From an uncultured Rhizobiaceae group bacterium (lineage in GTDB: Bacteria; Pseudomonadota; Alphaproteobacteria; Rhizobiales; Rhizobiaceae), in the NCBI GenBank assembly GCA_905479965.1, contig CAJQOR010000056.1:1-9616 (forward strand): a stretch of DNA of 9,616 nt, read 5' to 3'. Below, in pieces: positions 1 to 6,994 of the stretch. Positions within the stretch are counted from its first letter, which is position 1. Every line of letters starts with the position of its first letter. Under the pieces are notes generated by a model. It had not been told where the DNA came from, did no database searches, and was given only the letters and a program-made list of their open reading frames with translations. Made by a program: the position numbers and the translations under genes.

Positions 1-1235
1 GTATTTCTGGACACATGCATGGTGCCACATTAATTGACGCATCCGATCATGTTTTGAGACCATGTATCTTATGGAATGATACGCGCTCATCATCCGAAGC
101 AAGAGCCTTTGACGAGAACCCACTCTTTCGAAAACTCTCAGGCAATATCGTTTTCCCGGGCTTTACTGCACCTAAGCTTGCCTGGGTTAAAAACTTTGAG
201 CCTGATATTTTTGATAAAACTGCGAAAGTATTATTGCCTAAAGACTTTTTGCGCCTTTGGCTCACCGGGGAACATGTGTCTGAAATGTCAGATGCTGCGG
301 GCACATCATGGCTTGATGTTGAAAAACGTGATTGGTCAAGTGAGTTGCTTGATGCATCGGGTATGTCAATTGATCAGATGCCAAGTCTGGTTGAGGGTAG
401 TCAAGCCTCTGGCGAATTGAGATCAGAACTAGCATCAGAGTTCGGCATGCCAAAAGGTGTTATCGTTGCAGGTGGAGCCGGCGATAATGCAGCGTCTGCT
501 TGCGGCATTGGCGCAACGGGCGAAGGTGAAGCGTTTGTATCTTTGGGCACATCAGGCGTGTTGTTTGCCGCCAATAATTCTTATCGTCCTGATCCTGAAA
601 GCGCTGTGCATACCTTCTGCCACGCAATCCCAGCGATGTGGCACCAGATGGGCGTGATATTGTCCGCAACAGATAGTTTGAATTGGTTATCTAACATTAC
701 GGGGCAAAAACCGTCTGAACTGACAGCGGCGCTTGGATCTGATGTTAAATCACCCAATGCTGTTAAATTTCTTCCCTATCTCTCTGGTGAACGAACACCA
801 CATAATGATAGCAAAATCCGTGGTTCATTTTCCAATATTGATATTGCAAGCACACCTGAAGATCTGACCCAATCAGTGATCGAAGGTGTAAGCTTTGCAC
901 TTCGCGATAACTTGGAAGCTTTGCGCCAAGCGGGAACTGAGCTTGATCGGATCATTGCAGTTGGTGGTGGCTCGCGCTCAAATTATTGGCTTAGCCTTTT
1001 AGCGACCATATTGGGCAAGCCTATCGATCTGCCTGAACAAGGTGATTTTGGTGCAGCATTTGGCGCTGCACGCTTAGCGCAAGCATCTGTTTCAAAAACC
1101 CCAATTGAACAGATTATGTCTTTGCCAAAAACAGCAAAAAGTTTTGAACCAAATTTAAGTATGAGCCAGGAATTTGATGACGCCTATCAACAATATCGCG
1201 CGTTATATCCTGCAATAAGAGGAGTATACTTATGA
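1..1235 (+). CDS. xylB: Xylulokinase, 5'-truncated by window edge
   Basis: FGGY-family sugar kinase that phosphorylates D-xylulose with ATP to D-xylulose 5-phosphate in the cytoplasm. The reading frame is already open at base 3 and reads I-S-G-H before the first in-window Met, so that Met is internal and the true start lies upstream. Counting from this Met, MHG matches the substrate-binding MHG at residues 77-79 of E. coli XylB, and the catalytic Asp in GAGDNAA falls at residue 157, exactly where E. coli D233 predicts. About 72 N-terminal residues are therefore missing, for a full length near 482. Other visible motifs are ILWNDTR, the phosphate-binding [15 protein letters not shown], and the C-terminal ATP-site [10 protein letters not shown]. 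The stop overlaps the xylA start (ATGA), implying translational coupling in one operon. The neighbouring isomerase makes xylulose the confident substrate over other FGGY sugars. Confidence 0.95.
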   Translation, partial: ISGHMHGATLIDASDHVLRPCILWNDTRSSSEARAFDENPLFRKLSGNIVFPGFTAPKLAWVKNFEPDIFDKTAKVLLPKDFLRLWLTGEHVSEMSDAAGTSWLDVEKRDWSSELLDASGMSIDQMPSLVEGSQASGELRSELASEFGMPKGVIVAGGAGDNAASACGIGATGEGEAFVSLGTSGVLFAANNSYRPDPESAVHTFCHAIPAMWHQMGVILSATDSLNWLSNITGQKPSELTAALGSDVKSPNAVKFLPYLSGERTPHNDSKIRGSFSNIDIASTPEDLTQSVIEGVSFALRDNLEALRQAGTELDRIIAVGGGSRSNYWLSLLATILGKPIDLPEQGDFGAAFGAARLAQASVSKTPIEQIMSLPKTAKSFEPNLSMSQEFDDAYQQYRALYPAIRGVYL

Positions 1236-2545
1236 AAACAGATTTCTTTTCAGGGATCGAGAAAATAAAATATGAAGGGCTGGCAAGCACCAACCCAATG
1301 GCTTTTCGTCACTACAATCCCGATGAGATGGTCATGGGCAAACGCATGGAAGATCATTTGCGTTTTGCTGTCGCTTATTGGCACTCCTTTGCATGGGAAG
1401 GTGGCGATCCATTTGGTGGCCGCACGTTTGACAGACCTTGGTATCCACCAGATGAAATGGGCAATGCTAAACTGAAAGCTGATGTGGCTTTCGACATGTT
1501 CGAAATTCTAGGTGCGCCATACTATTGCTTCCATGACGCAGATGTTCGCCCTGAAGGCAGTAACTTTGCGGAAAGCAAACGCAACCTTGAAGAAATCGTT
1601 GCTATTTTTGAACAAAAACAAGCTGAAACAGGCATGAAACTATTGTGGGGTACAGCAAATCTGTTCTCACACAAACGATTTATGTCAGGTGCAAGCACAA
1701 ACCCTGATCCGGATGTGTTTGCTTATTCAGCAGCTACAATTAAGTCGTGCATGGATGCGACGCACAAATTGGGCGGTGAGAATTATGTCCTCTGGGGTGG
1801 TCGCGAGGGCTATGAAACACTGCTCAATACTGATCTTGGCAAAGAAGATGCGCAAATGGGCCGCATGCTCAACATGGTTGTTGAGTATAAGCACCAAATC
1901 GGCTTCAAAGGCACCATCCTTGTTGAGCCTAAACCACAAGAGCCAAGCAAACATCAGTACGATTATGATGCAGCGACATGTTACGGTTTTTTAAAACGTC
2001 ACGGTTTGGAAAATGAAGTGAAGCTTAATCTTGAGCAAGGACATGCAATCCTTGCAGGCCATAGCTTTGAGCATGAAATTGCAACAGCTACCAGTCTTGG
2101 GATTCTGGGTTCAATTGATATGAACCGGAATGATTACCAATCCGGTTGGGATACCGATCAATTCCCAAATAATGTTCCTGAAGTCGCGCTTGCTTATTAC
2201 CACATTTTAAAAGATGGCGGACTTAAGACCGGGGGTACAAACTTTGATGCTAAAGTGCGTCGCCAATCAACTGATGCTGAAGATCTTTTGCATGGACATA
2301 TCGGTGGTATGGATATTTGTGCACGCGGCATAAAAGCAGCAGCTGCGATGATTGAAGATGGAACGCTCGATAACTTTGTTGATGATCGCTATGCCGGTTG
2401 GCAAAGTGAAGAGGCTCAAAAAATGCTCAATGGCGAATATGGGCTTGAAGAAATTTCAAACTATGTTGCGCAAGCGGATGTGAACCCTGAGCCAATTTCA
2501 GGACGGCAAGAGTATCTTGAAAATGTCATCAATCGCTTTGTCTAA
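1232..2545 (+). CDS. xylA: Xylose isomerase
   Basis: Metal-dependent TIM-barrel enzyme interconverting D-xylose and D-xylulose, the step before XylB. The 437-residue length is that of the long class II form (E. coli 440). The active site is complete and numbered as in E. coli: His101 and Asp104 in FHDADV; Glu232 and Lys234 in VEPKPQEPS; Glu268 and His271 in NLEQGHA; Asp296 in GSIDMN; Asp307 and Asp309 in GWDTDQFP; Asp339 in GGTNFDAK. The start is supported by a strong Shine-Dalgarno AAGAGGAG at 1217-1224, seven bases before ATG, embedded in the end of xylB. The ATGA overlap ties it to xylB. The order kinase then isomerase is the reverse of E. coli xylAB. The operon ends at the hairpin terminator 50 bases downstream. 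No defect is seen. Confidence 0.97.
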   Translation: MKTDFFSGIEKIKYEGLASTNPMAFRHYNPDEMVMGKRMEDHLRFAVAYWHSFAWEGGDPFGGRTFDRPWYPPDEMGNAKLKADVAFDMFEILGAPYYCFHDADVRPEGSNFAESKRNLEEIVAIFEQKQAETGMKLLWGTANLFSHKRFMSGASTNPDPDVFAYSAATIKSCMDATHKLGGENYVLWGGREGYETLLNTDLGKEDAQMGRMLNMVVEYKHQIGFKGTILVEPKPQEPSKHQYDYDAATCYGFLKRHGLENEVKLNLEQGHAILAGHSFEHEIATATSLGILGSIDMNRNDYQSGWDTDQFPNNVPEVALAYYHILKDGGLKTGGTNFDAKVRRQSTDAEDLLHGHIGGMDICARGIKAAAAMIEDGTLDNFVDDRYAGWQSEEAQKMLNGEYGLEEISNYVAQADVNPEPISGRQEYLENVINRFV

Positions 2546-2572
2546 AAGTTAAATTGATAAAATCCTCCCTGT

Positions 2573-2589
2573 GAATACATTTTGTATTC
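2573..2589 (+). repeat. Perfect 7-bp inverted repeat after xylA
   Basis: GAATACA and TGTATTC flank a TTT loop, giving a perfect 17-base palindrome-like hairpin. It lies 27 bases after the xylA stop and 6 bases before the stem of the strong terminator. It has no T-run of its own. It may be a second 3'-end hairpin protecting the xylBA mRNA, or a protein-binding site; the sequence does not decide. Confidence 0.4.
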
Positions 2590-2595
2590 GAAACT

Positions 2596-2624
2596 GAGCG
2601 CCAATCTGATTGGCGCTCTTTTTT
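2596..2624 (+). terminator. Intrinsic terminator of the xylBA operon
   Basis: A perfect 10-bp stem, GAGCGCCAAT paired with ATTGGCGCTC around a CTG loop (2596-2618), is followed directly by six T residues (2619-2624). This is a textbook rho-independent terminator on the + strand. It separates the xylose operon from selO and implies that selO has its own promoter. Confidence 0.92.
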
Positions 2625-2640
2625 ATCTACCCATTACAAT

Positions 2641-2668
2641 TTGCACTTGGACACCCTAAATGTACGAT
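2641..2668 (+). promoter_or_regulatory. selO: Candidate selO promoter
   Basis: TTGCAC (2641-2646) and TACGAT (2663-2668) resemble -35 and -10 boxes with a 16-base spacer. They sit between the xylBA terminator and the first in-frame ATG at 2701, predicting a leader of about 25 bases. The match is partial and this is inference. If correct, the TTG at 2641 is promoter sequence rather than a start codon. Confidence 0.35.
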
Positions 2669-2700
2669 ACTGGAATAATTCGTATTTTAGAGATCAAAGT

Positions 2701-4116
2701 ATGCCCCACAAATATAGCCCGTCCACACAACATCTGAATCTAGGGAATGCGTTTTTTGACCCGGTGGAAGCTGCAGATTTTCCAGAAACTATCTTGCGAT
2801 ATCGCAACCAAATAGCTTCCGAAACCGTGGGGCTTGAAAATCTTTCACAAGCGGAGTGGCTCTCGCACTTTGGGCGTTTCAACGCGCTGCCCGACAATTT
2901 GCCTGAACCTTTAGCATTGCGATATCACGGTCATCAATTTCGAAACTATAATCCTGAACTGGGTGACGGGCGCGGGTTTTTGTTTGCACAGTTATTGGAC
3001 AATAAAGATCGTCTTTTGGATTTGGGCACCAAAGGATCGGGACAAACACCTTGGTCGCGTGCAGGTGACGGGCGATTAACGTTAAAGGGTGGTGTTCGCG
3101 AAGTCCTTGCCACAGAGCTATTGACCGCTCTTGGGGTTAACACATCAAAGAGCTTTAGCCTCATTGAAACAGGTGAGCGACTTTATCGCAATGATGAGCC
3201 TTCGCCTGCGCGATCAAGCGTTCTTGTTCGGCTTAATCACAGCCATATTCGCATTGGTACTTTCCAGCGACTTTTATATCTTGAAGACCACAAGAGTATC
3301 GAGAAATTGGTCAATTACTCGATTGAAAACTATTGGCCAGACGCAAAACAGTCGGAAAATCCGGTACTTGCATTTTATAAACTCGTGGTGAATGCTGTTG
3401 CAAAAATGGGCGCACAATGGTTTGTCGCCGGATTTGTGCACGGGGTGCTCAACACCGATAATATTACAATTACAGGTGAAAGCTTTGACTACGGACCTTG
3501 GCGGTTTTTACCAAATCTAGATCCGGATTTTACCGCAGCATATTTTGACCATTCGGGTCTTTATGCCTTTGGACGACAACCCGATGCATTGCAATGGAAC
3601 TTGGCGCGATTGGCAGAATGCTTGATCCCGTTTTGCGATATTGATGAGCTTAAATCTGCGATAGAGAGTTATTCTGCAATCTTTGAAGCTGAGCTGCAAA
3701 CACTCACGCTCAAACGTCTTGGATTAAAAGAGCCGACTTCTGAAACGCACCCTCTGGTCGCTTTGCTTTATAAAACCCTGCGCGATAGTGATGCATTGTT
3801 TGAGCAGGCGTTTTTTGATTTGGCAGGTGGTGCTATTGAGGACCGACTTACAAATAGCCCCAATGCGGAATCCTATAAATCCGCCGATATGAGTGTGCTG
3901 ATTACACACATCAGAAAATGCGAAACTGTATCAGGTGCAAAAGCATTTCTTAATAACCAAATTACCAATCCAGGTGCAAAAGCACCAACCTTGTTGATTG
4001 ATGAGGTTGAAGCGATCTGGTCCGATATTGCAGATAAAGACGATTGGGCAGCTTTTGAGACAAAGATCAGCAAAATTAGAGAATATGGTACGCTAAATTC
4101 GCTTCTATGGGACTAA
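2701..4116 (+). CDS. selO: SelO/YdiU-family protein adenylyltransferase
   Basis: Pseudokinase-fold enzyme that transfers AMP from ATP to Ser, Thr or Tyr of target proteins (established for E. coli and Pseudomonas SelO). From the chosen ATG it has 471 residues. The family core is present: YHGHQF and GDGRG; Lys111 in GTKGSGQTPWSR; Glu134 in VREVLATE; Arg177 and Arg184 in the VRLNHSHIRIG block; Asp253 and Asn254 in HGVLNTDN; Asp263 in FDYGP. These lie within two residues of K113, E136, R176, R183, D252, N253 and D262 of P. syringae SelO. The frame is open back to a TTG at 2641, but that codon has no Shine-Dalgarno and sits in a likely promoter, so ATG 2701 is preferred; its own ribosome site is weak. 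The C-terminus ends in SLLWD, without the Cys-containing tail of E. coli SelO, and the partner Cys272 position is Ala. I infer a distinct subfamily rather than a broken copy. Convergent with the next gene, 9 bases between stops. Confidence 0.9.
   Translation: MPHKYSPSTQHLNLGNAFFDPVEAADFPETILRYRNQIASETVGLENLSQAEWLSHFGRFNALPDNLPEPLALRYHGHQFRNYNPELGDGRGFLFAQLLDNKDRLLDLGTKGSGQTPWSRAGDGRLTLKGGVREVLATELLTALGVNTSKSFSLIETGERLYRNDEPSPARSSVLVRLNHSHIRIGTFQRLLYLEDHKSIEKLVNYSIENYWPDAKQSENPVLAFYKLVVNAVAKMGAQWFVAGFVHGVLNTDNITITGESFDYGPWRFLPNLDPDFTAAYFDHSGLYAFGRQPDALQWNLARLAECLIPFCDIDELKSAIESYSAIFEAELQTLTLKRLGLKEPTSETHPLVALLYKTLRDSDALFEQAFFDLAGGAIEDRLTNSPNAESYKSADMSVLITHIRKCETVSGAKAFLNNQITNPGAKAPTLLIDEVEAIWSDIADKDDWAAFETKISKIREYGTLNSLLWD
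3932..3984 (+). repeat. 14-bp direct repeat inside selO
   Basis: CAGGTGCAAAAGCA occurs exactly at 3932-3945 and again at 3971-3984. The 39-base period is 13 codons, so both copies are read in the same frame and give GAKA twice (SGAKAF and PGAKAP). It lies in the poorly conserved C-terminal part of selO. It could be a small in-frame duplication or chance. Confidence 0.5.
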
Positions 4117-4125
4117 CAATTATTG

Positions 4126-5475
4126 CTAAAAAGTCAGGGAAGAACCTCGGGGTAAAATACCCAATGTTTCAAGATATATGCATGTATCTTTTGCGTTTTG
4201 TGCTTTGCCAAAGAGATAGCCTTGCCCATATGCACAGCCCATTTCGCGAAGCATATCAGCCAGTTCTTCAGTTTCTATACCCTCAGCCACCGCTAACAGA
4301 TCCAACCCGTAACACATCGTCAAGATCGCTTTAACAATATGTTCTGTTGGGCGATCATCTGTGATTTTACTCACGAAGGCGCGGTCAATTTTAACCTTAT
4401 CAAACGCGAAATCCCGCAAGCGACCAAGACTTGATTGTCCGGTTCCGAAATCATCTAGTGATATGCCAATGCCGGCTGCGCGCAATTCATTCATAATCAT
4501 GTTGGCGGTTTCGGGATCGCTCATCATTGCCGTTTCAGTGATTTCCATTTCAACTGCGCGCGCATCGATGCCTGAGCGATGTAGTATCTGAATAATCGAG
4601 GCTGCAGTGCTTGGATCAACAAGTTGCGCAGAAGATAGATTAAACGATAAGAACATGCCTTCCGGCCAAGTTTGAGCAACCTTAACTGCTTTTTTCAACA
4701 AAACTTCGGTTAAGCTGTCTATAAACCCGCGCTCTTCTGCCAAAGGGATAAAAGCACCGGGGGAAACAAAACCAAGTTCGCGATCAGTCCAACGTGCTAA
4801 ACCTTCAAACCCAACAGGGATATTGGTTGATAAATCGATGATCGGCTGGAAATGAACCTCAACTTCATCTGCTGTGATTGCGCGGCGTAATGCCTGTTCA
4901 ATCTGTGTCCCACGTTTGATCTGATCAGCAATTTCTTCTGAGTAGACGCTAATTTGATTGCGCCCGCGACGCTTTGAGCGATAAAGCGCAGTGTCTGCAC
5001 TTTCGAGCAATGCATTTTCATCTTCACCGGCAAAAGGATAGATCGAAAAACCGAAAGAAGATGACAAGCGCACATTGCGATCACCCAAATCATATGGCGC
5101 GGAACATACTTCTGCTAAAACTTTGCCAAGTTTTGTGGCGTTGTCTTTGTCGAAAACCAAAGGTAGCAAAAAGCCAAATTCATCACCGTTAAGACGCGCA
5201 CAAGTGGCGCCTTCTGGAAGGCAACTCTTTAAGCGATGCGCAATTTGGCTCAAAATCTCATCACCAGCAGCATGTCCGAATAAATCATTGATCGGCTTAA
5301 ACCCGTCAATATTCATAATGCCGACTGTAAATGGTGCAGGGTCCATGGCGCGTTCGTCGACAAGACGAAGAATTTTATCGATCAGACGTCGACGATTACC
5401 CAAACCTGTCAATGGGTCGGTAAACCGAGACAAATCTTCCGCTATATCGTTTGATCTTGTGGACGCCAAATCCAT
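4126..5475 (-). CDS. Cytoplasmic GGDEF-EAL protein, probable c-di-GMP phosphodiesterase
   Basis: A two-domain cyclic di-GMP protein of 449 residues. The GGDEF (cyclase) domain spans about 18-178, with DPLTGLGNRR, Asp57 in NIDGFKPIND, and the signature as N96-G-D-E-F. The EAL (phosphodiesterase) domain spans about 190-440. It carries every catalytic residue, with RocR-like spacing: Glu224 (EGL), Asn279, Glu311, Asp341-Asp342, Lys362, Glu398 and Gln418. The inhibitory RxxD site expected at 87-90 is absent (PEGA). There is no signal peptide, membrane segment or sensory domain; only about 17 residues precede GGDEF. An in-frame TAA lies immediately before the ATG, fixing the longest possible start. 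No strong Shine-Dalgarno is seen. Likely activity is c-di-GMP hydrolysis; the GGDEF half may be weak or serve as a GTP-binding regulatory domain (inference). The kinase gene lies upstream on the same strand, 118 bases away. Confidence 0.93.
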   Translation of the reverse strand: MDLASTRSNDIAEDLSRFTDPLTGLGNRRRLIDKILRLVDERAMDPAPFTVGIMNIDGFKPINDLFGHAAGDEILSQIAHRLKSCLPEGATCARLNGDEFGFLLPLVFDKDNATKLGKVLAEVCSAPYDLGDRNVRLSSSFGFSIYPFAGEDENALLESADTALYRSKRRGRNQISVYSEEIADQIKRGTQIEQALRRAITADEVEVHFQPIIDLSTNIPVGFEGLARWTDRELGFVSPGAFIPLAEERGFIDSLTEVLLKKAVKVAQTWPEGMFLSFNLSSAQLVDPSTAASIIQILHRSGIDARAVEMEITETAMMSDPETANMIMNELRAAGIGISLDDFGTGQSSLGRLRDFAFDKVKIDRAFVSKITDDRPTEHIVKAILTMCYGLDLLAVAEGIETEELADMLREMGCAYGQGYLFGKAQNAKDTCIYLETLGILPRGSSLTF

Positions 5476-5553
5476 TTAATCAGAAACCCCAGTTCCACAT
5501 TTAATTACTAATGTTTTCGTTCGTGGGACTATGATTACGGGACAATTGTTAAT

Positions 5554-5582
5554 TTTATACTATCAGTTGGCCCACAGATTAA
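5554..5582 (-). promoter_or_regulatory. Candidate promoter for the GGDEF-EAL gene
   Basis: Read on the minus strand, TTAATC (5577-5582) and TATAAA (5554-5559) are separated by 17 bases. The -10 box is a 5/6 match and the -35 box a weak 3/6 match. Transcription would start roughly 70 bases before the GGDEF-EAL ATG. With no clear terminator after the kinase gene, co-transcription from upstream is also possible. Confidence 0.35.
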
Positions 5583-5593
5583 GGAAAAAAATC

Positions 5594-6880
5594 TCAATAT
5601 TTGTCGTTTTTCGCCACATAAATAACGCGTAAATCATTTACATTGGTGAGTGTTGGACCTGTCTTATATAGATCACCTATAGCCTGAAATAACGTATAAG
5701 AATCGTGGTTAGCAAGCATCTCTTCTGCGCTAAAATTTGCTGATTTTGCGCGTGCCAGTGTATCTGGTGTTATAATCGCACCTGCTACATCTTCGCTGCC
5801 ATCAATACCATCAGTATCACATGCAAGCGCATAAATATGCTCAGCGCCATTGAGCGCAACAGCTAGCGATAGGATATATTCGCAGTTCCGCCCACCTTTA
5901 CCACCTTCACCTTGGATCGTAACCGTTGTCTCTCCACCAGAGATGATCGCGATAGGCTTATCGTCATCCTTCATATTCGCTTGATATTGCAGCGCCAATT
6001 TTGCCTGCTCTTGGCCAACTTCTTTTGCTTCACCCTCAATATCAGCACCAAGATTAATAACATTAAACCCCAGACTTTCAGCTTTCTCGCAAACTGAATT
6101 GACCATATCAAGAGGTTTTGCAACCATCACGACTTCAGATTTATTAAATATCTCATCGCCAGGTTTGGGAGTTTCGCTTAACGAACTTTGTAAGTGAGTA
6201 CGAACATGTTCAGCGATAGAAATACCGTATCGATCGATGATCTGTAATGCCTGCTCGCTAGTACTTTCATCAGGAACGGTTGGCCCCGATGCAATGACCG
6301 ATGGATTATCTCCTGGAACATCAGATATCGCCATTGTAAGTATTTTGGCTGGATATGCAGCTTTTGCCAATCGTCCGCCTTTAATGGCGGATAAATGTTT
6401 GCGCACAATATTCATCTCGCCAATCGGAGCACCCGATGCCAATAGCGCTTTGTTAATCGCTTTCTTGTCATCAAATGTTAGGCCATTAGCGGCTAAACCA
6501 AGCAAAGCCGAACCGCCACCTGATATCAAACACAAAAGCAGATCATCTTCTTCAAGTGTGTTCGCAATCTCCAACAGTCTTTTTGCAGCAATTTCACCAC
6601 GATTATCAGGTACAGGATGTGCAGCTTCGATCACTTCAATTGATTGGCATTGCTTACCGTGCCCGTAGCGTGTGACCGCAATTCCTTCAAGACCATCGCC
6701 CCATGTTTGCTCAACAGCATGCGCCATGGAAGCAGCAGCCTTACCTGCAGAAATTACCAGAACACGACCTTTGGGTTTTTGCGGTAAATGGGGTGGAACA
6801 CAGTTGATAGGATCTGCAACACCAAGGCCATGATGGAATAAAGACTTAAGTTCAGCGATAATTTTATCACAGGAGGACAT
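5594..6880 (-). CDS. Glycerate 2-kinase (DUF4147 + MOFRL; GckA/TtuD type)
   Basis: Phosphorylates D-glycerate with ATP, probably to 2-phosphoglycerate, moving glycerate from glyoxylate, serine-cycle, hydroxypyruvate or tartrate metabolism into glycolysis. It has 428 residues, usual for the family. The N-terminal DUF4147 domain (about 5-240) shows SAGKAA with Lys47, LISGGGSALL at 119-127, NIVRKHLSAIKGGRLA at 157-172, and SDVPGDNPSVIASGPT at 186-201. The C-terminal MOFRL domain (about 308-420) shows ISGGETTV, GGRNCE with Arg331, DTDGIDG at 355-361 and GPTLTNVND at 408-416. The start has a good Shine-Dalgarno (AAGAAAGG, minus strand, 6890-6897) nine bases upstream. It is transcribed divergently from mutL. 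Homologues are sometimes labelled hydroxypyruvate reductase (TtuD), but the fold is that of the kinase. The neighbours give no pathway clue. Confidence 0.93.
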   Translation of the reverse strand: MSSCDKIIAELKSLFHHGLGVADPINCVPPHLPQKPKGRVLVISAGKAAASMAHAVEQTWGDGLEGIAVTRYGHGKQCQSIEVIEAAHPVPDNRGEIAAKRLLEIANTLEEDDLLLCLISGGGSALLGLAANGLTFDDKKAINKALLASGAPIGEMNIVRKHLSAIKGGRLAKAAYPAKILTMAISDVPGDNPSVIASGPTVPDESTSEQALQIIDRYGISIAEHVRTHLQSSLSETPKPGDEIFNKSEVVMVAKPLDMVNSVCEKAESLGFNVINLGADIEGEAKEVGQEQAKLALQYQANMKDDDKPIAIISGGETTVTIQGEGGKGGRNCEYILSLAVALNGAEHIYALACDTDGIDGSEDVAGAIITPDTLARAKSANFSAEEMLANHDSYTLFQAIGDLYKTGPTLTNVNDLRVIYVAKNDKY

Positions 6881-6927
6881 CGATTATGGCCTTTCTTGCA
6901 AAATATGATGCAAATAATGTGAAGTGT

Positions 6928-6969
6928 ATTCGAAAAATGAGCGAAACCTCTTTTCTCATTTATTCGAAT
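6928..6969. repeat. Long inverted repeat between glycerate kinase and mutL
   Basis: The left arm ATTCGAAAAATGAG (6928-6941) pairs with the right arm CTCATTTATTCGAAT (6955-6969). All 14 bases of the left arm match, with one unpaired T in the right arm; the spacer is 13 bases. Each arm also contains the self-palindromic TTCGAA. It occupies much of the 105-bp divergent promoter region. It could be an operator for a dimeric regulator, or a hairpin in the mutL leader ending 16 bases before the start. There is no T-run on either side, so a terminator is unlikely. Confidence 0.6.
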
Positions 6970-6994
6970 CCATGACAATAGATCCATGACCATA
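6968..6994 (+). repeat. mutL: Duplicated mutL start region with five-codon upstream ORF
   Basis: ATCCATGACAATA (6968-6980) is repeated 14 bases later as ATCCATGACCATA (6982-6994), with 12 of 13 bases identical. The second copy holds the mutL ATG (6986). The first copy supplies another ATG (6972) in a different frame, opening a tiny ORF (M-T-I-D-P, stop at 6987-6989). Its TGA overlaps the mutL ATG as ATGA. No Shine-Dalgarno is visible before either ATG. Confidence 0.6.

Noticed and set aside
15..17. ATG at 15 as the xylB start
   Set aside because: It is the conserved internal Met of the MHG motif; in-frame family sequence precedes it.
2584..2593. GTATTCGAAA shared by the xylA 3' region and the mutL upstream region (6926-6935) as a common regulatory site
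   Set aside because: A single shared 10-mer containing the palindrome TTCGAA is within chance for this much AT-rich intergenic sequence; the contexts (3' end and promoter) differ.
2641..2700. TTG at 2641 as selO start, adding 20 residues
   Set aside because: No Shine-Dalgarno precedes it, it overlaps a plausible -35 box, and the N-terminus from ATG 2701 (MPHKYSP onward) matches what I recall of this SelO subgroup.
4150..4162. GGGTA/TACCC hairpin just after selO as a terminator
   Set aside because: Five-bp stem inside the coding end of the GGDEF-EAL gene and no T-run on the + strand.
5491..5530. AGTTCCAC / GTGGGACT imperfect inverted repeat before the GGDEF-EAL gene
   Set aside because: One mismatch in eight with a 24-base spacer; too weak to call alone.
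6237..6668. 143-codon open frame on the + strand inside the glycerate kinase gene
   Set aside because: Antisense shadow of a well-conserved gene, low-complexity composition, no ribosome site and no recognisable domain. The same applies to the open frames at 5075-5479 (+) and 8371-8745 (-).
6888..6901. Possible sigma-54 promoter (TGGC...TTGCA) before mutL
   Set aside because: The distance between the GG and GC elements is two bases too short for the -24/-12 pattern.
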